This document shows, piece by piece, positions 12,366 to 22,502 of a stretch of 64,000 bases of DNA (within the stretch, counting starts at the first letter, position 1; each line of letters begins with the position of its first letter). Source of the stretch: Calamus simplicifolius (lineage: Eukaryota > Streptophyta > Magnoliopsida > Arecales > Arecaceae). The position numbers and the translations under genes are program-made. Under the pieces are notes generated by a model that did no database searches, was not told the origin of the DNA, and worked only from the letters and a program-made list of their open reading frames with translations. The DNA lies in contig UESW01004233.1 of NCBI GenBank assembly GCA_900491605.1, forward strand, positions 875,508 to 939,507, given 5' to 3'.

Positions 12366-14614
12366 ATATACTCCCGGTCGTGCACTTTCACCCATAACTC
12401 AAAATGCAGGGGATATACTATTATTTCTCACACTGGAATGGAATTTAATTCAGCAGATGATCTATATACTTTCTACAATGAATACGTAAAAAGAGTTGGC
12501 TTTGGAATCACAACAGTGTGTAGCAAGACCAACTACCACAAATAACTTTGCTTCAAGCACTGGCATGTTGAAGGCAAGAAAAATCTAGAAAAACAGAGAA
12601 GATCATGAATCCTAGTGATACTAGCAAAGTTGATTGTAAGGCATCCATAAAAGCAAGACTGAATTCTACAAATGAAAAGTGGATATTGATTGAGGTTTCT
12701 CTGGAACATAACCATCGGATGTCCATAATATCAACTGGTTATCTATGGTCCCATAGGAGGATCAGCACACCAGAGAAAGCAGAGATCAATAATTTACATG
12801 CTGTGAATGTACCAACAACTCAGATATACTTTGCTATGGCAAGAAGAAAAGGGGTAGAAGATAATTGGATTTCACAGAGAAGGATGCTCGTAATTTTATC
12901 TATCACGAACGTCAGTCTCAGCTGAAAGAAGGAGATGCTCAATCGATGGTAAACCATTTCACAGTAATGCAAGTAAAAAATGTCAATTTCTTCTATACCT
13001 TAGACCTCAATGATAATGGACAATTCAGGTTTGTCTTATGGATTCATCCAAGGTCAAGATCGGCATGCACATTCTTTGGTGATATTCAAGCTTTGACTTA
13101 ATCTACTTGACAAATAGATATCGAATGCCTTTTGTTCATTCGTCGAGGTCAACCATTATGGATAGTCCACATTGCTTGGTTGCACATTATTGTTTGATGA
13201 GAGGACTGAGACATATAAATAGGTTTTTCAATCATGGCTGGATGCAAATGGTGGTCAAGCACCTAATGCTATAATAACTGACCAAGATAAAATAATCGAG
13301 GCTGCTGTTAGGAAGGTTTTTTCTTACGCACAACATCGATTTTATCTTTGGCATATATTGAAGAAGATACCCTGAAAAGATTAGCCACATTTGCATAGCA
13401 AATCTTAAATTTATGGTTGATTTCGATGAGATGATATATGATTTACTGACCATACAGTCATTTGAGGAAAGATGGGCATATCTCATGAAGAAATATGAAG
13501 AATGCAAGACTATAGATTGGTTAAATGGCCTTTACGAATGTCGAAATAAATGGGTCCCAATTTACCTTAAGGATACATTCTTCGCAGGTTTATAGGACAT
13601 TGTATTTGGTTTATGTTCATGTTTAATGCTTCTTTTTTTGACATAATTATGTACAGGAATGTCAACTTCACAAAGGAGCGAGGGCATCAATCACTTCTTC
13701 GATGGATTTATAAATTCAAATACTATATTCATGGAGTTCATAGATAAGTACAAAGATGCCTTGGAAAAAATGTATGAAGCAAAAAAATAAGGAAGATAAT
13801 AGGACATTGCAAACCAATGCTTTCCTAAAGACATCCTTACCTTTTGAGAGGTAAGCAGCAGAAAAGTATACAAGATGTATTTTTTAAAAATTTCAGAATT
13901 AGATCTTTGAAATGGCTGCATCAAATGCTAAGTTGATCAAGAAAGCTGACAACTGTATTGTATATTTTGTAAAGTCATATGAAAGGATTGCAGTCGATGG
14001 AATCAGCAAGGAGATGATAAAAGATTATGTTGTATCATACGATAAAATTTTTGAGGATGTCCAATGCTAGTATCAATCCTTTCAGTTCAAGGGTTACCTG
14101 TGTAGGCATGCCTTGTTGGTTCTTCATCAAAGTGGTGCATTTCGTTTACAAGATAAGTATTTCTTGAAGAGATGGTGCAAGAACATGAAATACCAATTTG
14201 ATAATTTTGACTGCAATACTGATGGTTGTGATAAAAGCATACAAAATTATGGTACACAGTCACATTTTTTTATTTTAAATATCTTATTATATATTTTTGA
14301 TAAAATTATGTTATTGATTGTAGATAACTTTACTGAGTCATCGGATATGAAGCTCACAAAGATAGCCTCCATGTCTGAAGATGCATTTAATTTAGTGATC
14401 GATGATCTAACACCAATATTCAAAAGTGTCATGGATGCTAATTGCGCAGCTAGGGCAAGTACAGAACTTGTAATTCAAGATCCTGAGCAAATTAGGATGA
14501 AAGGTCATCCAAGAGAGAATAAATTAAAGAATGGAGTCGAGAAGAAGTCAAAGAGATCAAGAAAAAATATGGTCAAGGCATTCGTTGATGCTCCTCCAAT
14601 GCAAATGAAATAAG
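12366..14614 (+). pseudogene. FAR1-type MULE transposase, decayed
   Basis: The protein pieces follow the order of plant FAR1/FHY3-related MULE transposases. The FAR1 DNA-binding domain is at about 12430-12720 (GMEFNSADDLYTFYNEY, then NEKWILIEVSLEHNH with the His pair). The MULE DDE domain follows at 12865-13780 (FTEKDARNFIYHERQ; TNRYRMPFV; GCTLLFDERTETY; NAIITDQDKI; HRFYLWHI; RSEGINHFFDGF, which holds the likely catalytic Glu). The SWIM zinc motif is at about 14065-14130 (FKGYLCRHALLVLH). A basic tail ends the frame (KGHPRENKLKNGVEKK, then KSKRSRKN).

It is broken: stops occur after 12540, in the FAR1 domain and twice near 13160-13220, and the frame shifts near 12600 and 12865. The first catalytic Asp block is not intact. 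Some gaps may be introns (13590-13655 looks like one). It would have bound element ends and catalysed transposition. Confidence 0.88.
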
Positions 14615-14769
14615 AGTTGGTTCAAGCAACAGACAGACTTTATGCAATCAACTAACATCGAAGAGAATATGAAAAGAATTGTACCATCTTCCAAAATATT
14701 GTTGGATGAGTTTGATGCTTATGTATTAAGTCAACTAACATAGGAGATTATATAAAAATTTTTGTTATC

Positions 14770-16450
14770 CAATTTAAAGCATGGGTGTCATAGATTTGTA
14801 AGTATAGTATCGTAGTCGTAAATCTGGAGTGTCGTAGCTTTTTTTTGGGCGATTTTCTCTTGGGATGTCTCAAGTCTCATCTCCAGCGATCGGCTTAAGC
14901 ATGGATGTCCTAGGCTTGTAACTAGGGTGTCTTAGTCATAATCTAGGGTATCGTAGCTCTTTTTTCAGTCGATGTTCTCCTGGGATGTCGTAAGTCTCAT
15001 CTTCAACGATCGATTTAAGCATGGGTATCGTAGGTTTGTAACTACGGTATCTTAGTCATAAATCTGGAGTGTCGTAGCTCTTTTTTTTAGGCAATTTCCT
15101 CCTGGGATGTCGCAAGTCTCATCTCCAACGATTGGTTTAAGCACGAGTGTCGTAGGCTTGTAACTAGGGTGTCTTAGTCGTAATCTGGGATGTCGTAGCT
15201 CTTTTTTTTGCCGATGTCCTCTTGGGATGTCGCAAGTCTCATCTCTAGCGATCAGTTTAAGCATGGGCGTTGTAGGTTTGTAACTACAGTGCCTTAGTCA
15301 TAAATCTGGGATATTATAGCTCTTTTTTTGGTCGATTTTTCTTTGGGACGTCGTAAGTCTCATCTCCAGTTATCGGTTTAAGCATGGGTGTCGCAGGCTT
15401 GTAACTAGGGTGTCTTAGTTGTAATCTTGAGTGTCATAGCTTTTTTTTCAGCCATGTCCTCCTGGGATGTCGTAAGTCTCATCTCCAGCGATCGGTTTAA
15501 GCACGGGTGTCATAGGTTTGTAAGTACGATGTCTTAGTCGTAAATATAAGGTGTCGTAGCTTTTTTTTGGGCAATTTCTTTCTGGAATATCGCAAGTCTC
15601 ATCCCTAGTGATCGGTTTAAGCATGGGTATCGTAGGCTTATAACTAGAGTGTCTTAGTCGTAATCCAGGGTATCATAGCTCTTTTTTTGATCGATGTCCT
15701 CCTAGGATGTCGTAAGTCTCATATCCAATGACCAATTTAAGCATGGGTGTCGTAGGTTTGTAACTACGGTATCTTAGTTGTAAATCTAAGGTGTCATAGC
15801 TCTTTTTCGATCAATTTTCTCCTGAGATTCGCACTCATCTCCAGCGATCGGTTTAAGCATGGGTGTCATAGGCTTGTAACTAGGGTGTCTTAGTCGTAAT
15901 CTAGGGTGTCATAGCTCTTTTTTTAGTCGATGTCCTCCTGGGATGTTGCAAATCTCATCTCCAACGATCGGTTTAAGCATGGGTGTCGTAGGTTTATAAC
16001 TACGGTGTCTTAGTCATAAATTTGAAGTATCGTAGCACTTTTTTTGGATGATTTTTTCCTAGGATGTCGCAAGTCTCATCTCCAGTGATCGGTTTAAGCA
16101 CGGGTGTCGTAGGCTTGTAACTAGGGTATCTTAGTCGTAATCTGAGGTGTCATAGCTCTTTTTTTGGCCGATGTTCTTCTGAGATGTTGCAAATCTTATC
16201 TCCAACAATCAGTTTAAGCACGGGTGTCGTAGGTTTGTAACTACGGTGTTTTAGTCGAAAATCCAAGGTGTCGTAGATCTTTTTTTGATAATTTCCTTCT
16301 GGGATGTTGCAAGTCTCATCTTCAGTGATCGGTTTAAGCACGGTGTCGTAGGGTTGTAAATAGGTTGTCTTAGTCATAATCTAGGGTGTCATAGCTCTTT
16401 TTTTGGCCGATATCCTCCTGGGATATCGTAAAGCATATCCGTTCAACGTG
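14770..16450 (+). repeat. Motif array 2: 120-bp monomers in a 240-bp A/B dimer
   Basis: About 14 monomers can be followed by the word cggtttaagc at 14891, 15011, 15133, 15253, 15374, 15493, 15613, 15733, 15849, 15969, 16090, 16210 and 16330. Each monomer has four motif copies (GGGTGTCGTAGG, GGTGTCTTAGTCG, GGTGTCGTAGCTC, GGGATGTCGTAAG) and a poly-T run. Type A (ggcttgtaactaggg, taatct) alternates with type B (ggtttgtaactacgg, taaatct) through the whole array. Confidence 0.93.
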
Positions 16451-16656
16451 CGCTTAAAGTACGAGCGATGCGTGGCCGACTGAAGGATTGGAAATGTCTC
16501 ATCTCGTCAGCCAAGGAGAAACTCTCGCTTTGCTATTACAAATACGCTTGCATGGGTGACACTTGTTCCGAATTGGGGATTGGAACACAGAAGTCGATGA
16601 ACTTTGGTTTCTCGACTCTCTATTTATTATTGGTTTCTATCCTCCAGCTCGACGGC

Positions 16657-16664
16657 TATAAAAG
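16657..16664 (+). promoter_or_regulatory. Candidate TATA box
   Basis: TATAAAAG in the context gacggctataaaagggg, with attgg (a CCAAT box on the other strand) about 30 bases upstream. Transcription would start near 16690 and run toward the short ORF at 16875. The position between arrays suggests an element promoter. Confidence 0.4.
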
Positions 16665-16874
16665 GGGAAAGGATGAGTCTTGCCTGCAACCCCACAAAGC
16701 GTTCTCTTTGTTTGAGAGAGGGAGTATGGGAGAGCTTCGCTCATGTTGCATAGAGGAGTTGGGTTTCCTTTTTAGCATTCGACTTGGGCTCGAGGACTCC
16801 AATGAAGAAGGTGCTGAATAACAGTAGACTACCAAGGGAACACTACGACCGACTCTACTGGATCTCAGAGAGCC

Positions 16875-17006
16875 ATGGGTAAGGCGCCATCAGAGAATGC
16901 TCTGACCTCCCTTTTTCAGCATACAAGTGTGAAGAAGAGAAAGGAAGGAAGCCATAAAGGTCCTTCTGGAAACGTAAAAAAGTGTTACCGTATGACTTCC
17001 TAGGCC
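16875..17006 (+). CDS. Short basic ORF, unrecognised
   Basis: This ORF of 43 codons begins in a favourable context (agccATGgg), about 185 bases downstream of the start site expected from the TATA box. It has a lysine/arginine-rich part (SVKKRKEGSHKG, then NVKKC) that could be a nuclear-localisation or DNA-contact segment. I do not recognise the family. It could be a first exon, a leader peptide or chance. Confidence 0.25.
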
Positions 17007-17139
17007 ATCAATAACTGATGGCTGAAAGACATTGCTAAGAAAATTTTCAATGTGCCCCAACGCATCTATAAGTAATTGTAATGAAAATATTTAATAATAA
17101 GAATTTTAATAATTACCCATCTTGCTAGTGCACAAGCGG

Positions 17140-18180
17140 AGACTATTAAGGCCGAACTTACGACATCTCAGAGAAGCTATTACGATATCCCAGTTCTCAC
17201 TTAACGACACCCTAGCTTTAAAATGATGACACCCAAGCGGAGACTATTAAGGCCAAAACTTACGACATCACAGAAAAGATGTTACAACACCCTAGCTTTA
17301 AAACAACGACACCCAAGTAAAGACTATTAAGGCAGGAACTTACGACATCCCAAAAAAGCTATTACGATACCCAGTCCAATTCTTACGACACCCCAGCATT
17401 AAAACGATGACACTCGAGCGAAGACTGTTAAGGCCGGAACTTACATCCCATAAAAGCTGTTACGACACCCGGACCAATTCTTACGACACCCGAGTGGATA
17501 ATGTTAAGGCAAGACTCACAACATTCTAAAAAAGTTGTAACAACACCCCAGTTCTCAGATGTTATGACACCTTAGTTTTAAAACGACGACACCCGAGCGA
17601 AGAATGTTAAGGTTGAAACTTACGACATCCCAGAAAAGCTGTTACGACACTCCAGTTCAATCCTTACGATACCCTAGCTTTAAAATGATGACACCCATTT
17701 CTTGACTGATAAGGCCAGAACTTATGACATCCCAGAAAAATTGTTATGACACCTAAGTTCCCATCTTACGACATCCCAAATCTCACCTAACGACACCCTA
17801 CATGAAAAAGTTGAAATTCCTAATATCAAAGGAAAAAAATTTACGACACCCTATTATAAAATAACGATACTTTAGTTTTAACATTATGACATCCCGGATG
17901 AAAACTTATAAGGCAAAGCATGACACCTTAGAAAAATTGTTACGACACCCAAGTTCCCATCTTACGACACCCCAGTTCCCATTGTACGACACCCTACATG
18001 AAAAAGTAAAAATTCTTGGGCTCAAAGGAAAAAAACTAACGACACTGCTATTGTAAAATGACAACACTCTAGTTTTAACATTATGACATCCTGGATGAAA
18101 ACTTAAGAGACTCGGAAGTAAAAAGGCAAAGTATAAAGATAAGATTTCTGACATCCATGTAAAGCACCATGACATTCATG
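17140..18180 (-). repeat. Motif array 3: inverted copy of the array 1 monomer
   Basis: The motif reads TTACGACACCC on the + strand. The monomer (ttaaggcc.gaacttacgacatccca..., then tttaaaa.gatgacaccc.agcg.agac) recurs with a spacing of mostly about 101 bp, with some units of 76-80 bp, at 17146, 17247, 17327, 17428, 17504, 17607 and 17710. Reverse-complemented, it matches the array 1 monomer base for base over most of its length. Arrays 1 and 3 are therefore an inverted pair around the transposase and array 2. Confidence 0.9.
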
Positions 18181-18299
18181 TAAAAATTATATAATTGCAT
18201 AAATTCTGAAATAGTATCAGTATGAGTAAATTACATAAAATTTTCAATCAATAAAGAATAAAAAAATTAAGAACAGTTTGAAGCAAAATTATTGATTTT

Positions 18300-21240
18300 T
18301 TGGTTGAAGCCTTCTCTCAATATCCTCACTGCTAATTGTTACCAGTAATCTCTTATTTCATCTTCCATGAAATCTATCTTCATATCAGGATTATCCTAAC
18401 AAGCAAGATATTTCATGTACTTCAGACAATAGAGGCCGCAATCCAGTGATCCGAAAGATTGACTTGGGCAATTTGAAATCTCTTCCATTGGCCAATTATC
18501 ACCTCTTCCTTATCGCAGTATATATGAATATATGACCGAGAATGCTATGCTATTTCTTCGCATTGGCTTGTACCTGGCATTGCGTTTAATGAATTCAGGT
18601 GTATGAACATATTTCTTTCTATGTCAATAACAACCAGATGCCAATGTGAATTATTCGAGTTCATGATGGAGAAAAGAAACTAAAATTGGGCCTTTTCTTC
18701 ATTGCTTACTCTATCAAAGATTGTAGGCTCGGCGCTCCAGCGAGTTCATGAGCAGATAATGAAGAATTCAGACACAAACCGACTATCATAATAGATGCAA
18801 CGATGCACTTATGATATCGTTCCAGATGCTCTACTCATGTCCTCATCAAAAACTCATGTTCGATATCAATAATCTACTAATGCAATGTAAACCGATTAAT
18901 AATATTCTAAAATTAACATTGAGAAAAGTTTTCCTGAGATACTTACATCATCGATTATCATATCTTTGTTAATGAGATTTTAAAGACTTTTTCTTGTAAT
19001 GGTGCCACCTAAATTATTGGTGTACACGATCTCATCGCTAAAATGTTTAAGCATAAAAGTTATTAGACATCTTGTAAGATAAAATATGAAAAATGTTATC
19101 ACTTACGAGCTTATGCGTTCGCTCAAAAAGTTTTTGATAATAATTTGGTCTTCTTCGATTCTTATGTCACCCTTTGATGTGCCCACTATGTTCGATGACT
19201 TTCTAGGACGTGTTGTCTCCTAAGAATTCCCTGTGAACTTGGATGCCTTACGCCTTCTGGGCTCTTTTTTAATTCTCTTAATAAGTGAAGGCATTCCAAA
19301 GAATTGTATGTCCCCCTCATTGCCCTTTGGTGTAGGGGTGACAATTTTATTATCATAGGGTGCAGGGGTGACGACTATTTTTTCGGATTTAGGCTCCTCT
19401 TGGCCCTCCATAGAATGCCCTTCCTCCCTCTTCTCCTCATCTTTATTTGCATTCCCAGGCTCAGTTTGATAATCCAAGGAATGCCCCTCCTCCCTCTTCT
19501 CCTCCTCTATATTTGCATTTTCAGGCTCAATTGGACACGCCAAGGAATGCCCCTCCTCCCTCTTCTCCTCCTCTTTTTCTGCATTCCTGGGCTCCTCTTG
19601 GTCCTCCAAGGAATGCCCTCCTCCCTCTTCTCCTCCTCTTTTTCTGCATTACTGGCTCCTCTTGGTCCTTGAAGGAATGCCCCTTCTCTGTCTTCTCCTC
19701 CCTCTTCTCCTCCTCATTACTTGCATTGCTCTCCTTTCTGTGCAATGAACTGAGGATGCTCTTAGCTATGGCAAGCATGTGCCTAACATCATCAAGTTGA
19801 TTCTTAATGCACCCTACTTCAATCCTCAACTCGACATAGCTTGCACAACTTTCTGTTGGTTCAAGGAACGCAACTGTCTGTGGAGTGAGAAGCCAGCACT
19901 CTTGTGCCATTGGTACAGTAGCTTCCTTCAACTGCAAGGAAAGATGATAAACAAATTAATTTAAAACTAATAATAATAAATTAAGTTTTAAAAATATTTA
20001 CAGAGCAATGGATTATCTTACCAAGTCGTGAGGCTGCATGTTGGCAATCCGAACATACTGCACCTTCAATTGGCTGTCATACCACTTCAATAGCCGGGGC
20101 AGTTTATTGGGATATGCTAAGGCTCTTATTGAGGTATGCTCGAGGAACCAGGCCTGCACATGATAATTTTCTTATATGAAAAAATAAAATATTTATAAAA
20201 AATTATAATAACAATACTCTTTTGCATCTAGATAATCCTTACCATCAGCGCTGCTGAGTATCCGAACATGGTAGGCTGCTTCCTAACCTTGTTAGCTCTC
20301 TTTGAGTAGACCGGCTCCTCGGATCGCAAGCAAGCAGCGACTTCTGGGAGACCATAACAATCAACTCCTTGATTGCGGAAGCCTAGTCGATCCTCTCTAG
20401 TTGAGTTAAATCATCCAAGTACTGGATGAGATATTGTGGACATGTATGATTAAACTTTGGAGCCAAAAATATGGCAAACATGTAGGCAATCCAAAGTCTA
20501 ATAGTGTCCTCGACATCCTCTTGTATCTTGGATGATTGGAGTCCTTTTATTAACTTCTCCAGCCCCTTTTGACGAAGATCTAAAGCTTGGCCAAATCGTA
20601 TGAATAACCTTTCGTTGTACAACTGGCAGGATGTGTCGATCTTCTTTCCATGAGCTAGAAGCCCCAAAATAAGTGCGACTTCATCGGCACTGAATATGAC
20701 CGCCTTGCCACAGAAAATAAACTCTCACCTTTATGTGACATTATATTATGTCTGCTAGTAGTCGCCCATCGACTGAGAACATCTGCATGTTGACAAAGGC
20801 ATCAAATAGGGTCTTTTGGATAAGTTCTGTATGTAGTGTATTGATCCCCATCTTCAAATATTTTGAACGTAAATTGCCAGCTTACAACAGTTCTTAACCA
20901 ATTGGGAAGCCTTCACTGTAGGGACTAGAATAATTCCTAAGTCATCTGAAACAGACAAGATAAACATATTTGTCAGATTAAGGATAAAAAATAAATTTGG
21001 TGTTAGGTGTCATTATATCTGAACTAGGGTGTCATAATATTTTGAGAAAGGGTCTCATAATATATGAATAAAGGAATCATCATGCTGTTTACCTCTTTTT
21101 GATTCTGTAGCTTCATATGGAACACACTTAAAAGGAGTCGCATCCTCATTTGAAGAAAAGAACGATTTCTTTGCTTTCTTTCGCCATTTTCTTCTTACTG
21201 TGCTTATGTGTTCACGGTCTTCATTGACACACAAAACCAC
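18300..21240 (-). pseudogene. Ulp1-like (C48) cysteine protease gene of the MULE, decayed
   Basis: On the minus strand the 3' part gives the C48 catalytic order. It runs SHWHLVVID (His at 18644-18646, Asp of VID near 18623), then CPSQSFGSLDCGLYCLKYM, which holds the Gln near 18460 and the nucleophile Cys at 18438-18440. Upstream lies a DUF1985-like block (FSADEVALILGLLAHGKKID at about 20690-20640 and IQYLDDLTQL at about 20400), as in the N-terminal part of plant transposon ULP proteins. The middle has an acidic tandem repeat. Start-side sequence at 21055-21240 is basic (KWRKKAKKSFF).

The His and Cys blocks are in different frames and stops occur, so the copy is broken unless introns explain part of it. 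Ulp1-type genes are a known cargo of KAONASHI-type MULEs. Their substrate in plants is not established. Confidence 0.8.
19385..19700 (-). repeat. 63-bp coding minisatellite (EEKREEGHS repeat)
   Basis: Four to five head-to-tail units encode the 21-residue pattern EEEKREEGHSL plus ...EP.NAN on the minus strand. Units differ by a few bases and the last ones have changed frame. It lies in the linker of the Ulp1-like pseudogene. Confidence 0.85.
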
Positions 21241-21479
21241 TCTTCTCTACGTAGGAAAAAGATGGAAGGAACAACAGTGAAAAAATTTAGGACACCAGCG
21301 GCTACTCGAGCAACAAAGGAAAGACCTCTAGGGTTCAGAAAGTTATTTATGCTGCCTTCAGAGGAAGATAAAAGGACACCGATGCGCCTTCTGTGTGAAA
21401 AGATGCCAGAAGCGGCACGATCATATCATGAATCCGCAATCATAGCGCCTCACACCCTGTACCGTCCGACCACGTGAAG

Positions 21480-22210
21480 CCAACGTTTTAAACACGGGTA
21501 GCATAGCTGACTTAATAAGGTATCGTTGGTTTACAATTAAGGTGACGTAAAAATTTTTCGCCTATTTCAAATATATTGCAATGATGCCATAAATTTATAC
21601 TAAGGGGTGTCTTACTATTTCACCTTGGGTGTCGTAACAGGTTTTCAGCCGATTTACTCATGTAATGTCGTCAGGCTTTTCTTCAGCGTTCGTTTTAAGC
21701 CCGGGTATCGTAAGTTTATAACTAGAGTATCTTAAAAGTAAATCTAAGATATCGTAGCTCTTTTTTGGGGCGATTTCCTTCTGGTATGTCGTCAAGCATG
21801 TTCGTTAAAGGACGGGTGTCGTAGCTTTATTTTAGGATGTCTTAATATTTCAACTAGGGTGCCATACATCTTTTTTCGGGCGATTTCTTCATGGTATGTC
21901 ATCAAGCATATCCGTTAAAACATGGGTGTCATAGGTTTGTTACTAGAGTATCTTAATATTTCAACTGAGGTGTTATAAACAATTTTCGAACGATTTCCTT
22001 CTGGTATGTCGTCAAGCATATCTGTTAAAGCACATGTGTCGTAGTTTTATTACTAGAGTGTCTTAATATTTCAACTGGGGTATCGTAGATCTTTTTTCGG
22101 ACGATTTCCTTCTGGGGTGTTATTAAGCATATCCATTAAAGCATGTGTGTCATAGCATTGTAACTAAGGTGTCTTAATAATTTATTTGCGGTGTCGTAAG
22201 TGTGTTAATA
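21480..22210 (+). repeat. Motif array 4: ~110-bp monomer
   Basis: The word (c/a)tggtatgtc(g/a)tcaagcat(a/g)t recurs at 21781, 21891, 22001 and about 22112, giving a period of 110 bp. Each unit carries GGGTGTCGTAG, AGAGTATCTTAAT and GTCGTCAAGC variants. The end of array 2 (about 16430) carries the same aagcatatccgtt word, so arrays 2 and 4 are relatives in the same orientation. It lies just upstream of the Ulp1-like gene and marks the visible right part of the MULE. Confidence 0.88.
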
Positions 22211-22502
22211 AGTAAAAGAAATGACATTCAGAATAGAAGAAATGATACCCGCCTGTCTTTGGAAAAAAATAAGAAGAAGAGCCTAGTTATCCTTTTCTAA
22301 GGTCTTTTTGGAGGGCAAAATAGTCCTTTCCTTACATGCACGTACTGCAAAAGCACTTTTAATGAGCGTCATGATTAAAATATAATATCGTATCACTGCT
22401 ATTTTATTCTTATTAGACTATGTGGGATGCATATAAATCAATAAAAAGAAATGATGCAGGTCATGTAAAATTTATTATACAAAAACTTTTCATGGAAGGC
22501 AT
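22211..22502. other. MULE to LTR junction region
   Basis: Motif spacing breaks down here. The word gggcaaaatagtcctttcc at 22313 resembles MULE termini but points inward from the wrong side. Nothing else is recognised. Confidence 0.3.

Larger units (their letters stand above)
16440..17140 (+). other. Non-repetitive segment between motif arrays
   Basis: This is the only non-repeat DNA between array 2 and the inverted array 3, and it is richer in GC. It holds an open frame at 16468-16821 (117 codons from ATG, no motif recognised), a TATA box and a short basic ORF downstream. It may be the promoter and first exon of another element gene, or a captured fragment. Confidence 0.4.
10640..22210. mobile_element. 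Large decayed MULE with four motif arrays
   Basis: This is the inferred element: array 1, transposase (+), array 2, unique segment, inverted array 3, Ulp1-like gene (-), array 4. All noncoding spacers share one short motif not seen in the host introns, which argues for a single mobile unit or a nest of related ones. Terminal inverted repeats and the 9-bp target duplication expected for a MULE were not found, so the outer limits are only the limits of recognised content. Confidence 0.65.

Noticed and set aside
16150..16377. Repetitive ORFs on the minus strand (also 15052-15264) with DETC and KPI words
   Set aside because: They are translations of the tandem array, and both repeat the same 40-residue pattern. 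No independent evidence of coding.
14770..16450. Regular repeats that could be taken for a CRISPR array
   Set aside because: The 120-bp units are repeated in full with no unique spacers, the context is a plant transposon, and introns and MULE genes surround it.
19304..19800. Plus-strand frames rich in LPLLLLF and PPSSPPL
   Set aside because: They are the antisense of the EEKREEGHS repeat, which sits in the correct strand and order for the Ulp1-like gene.
22313..22332. gggcaaaatagtcctttcc as the MULE right terminus
   Set aside because: Its orientation is that of a left end, and no matching copy was found near 10 kb.
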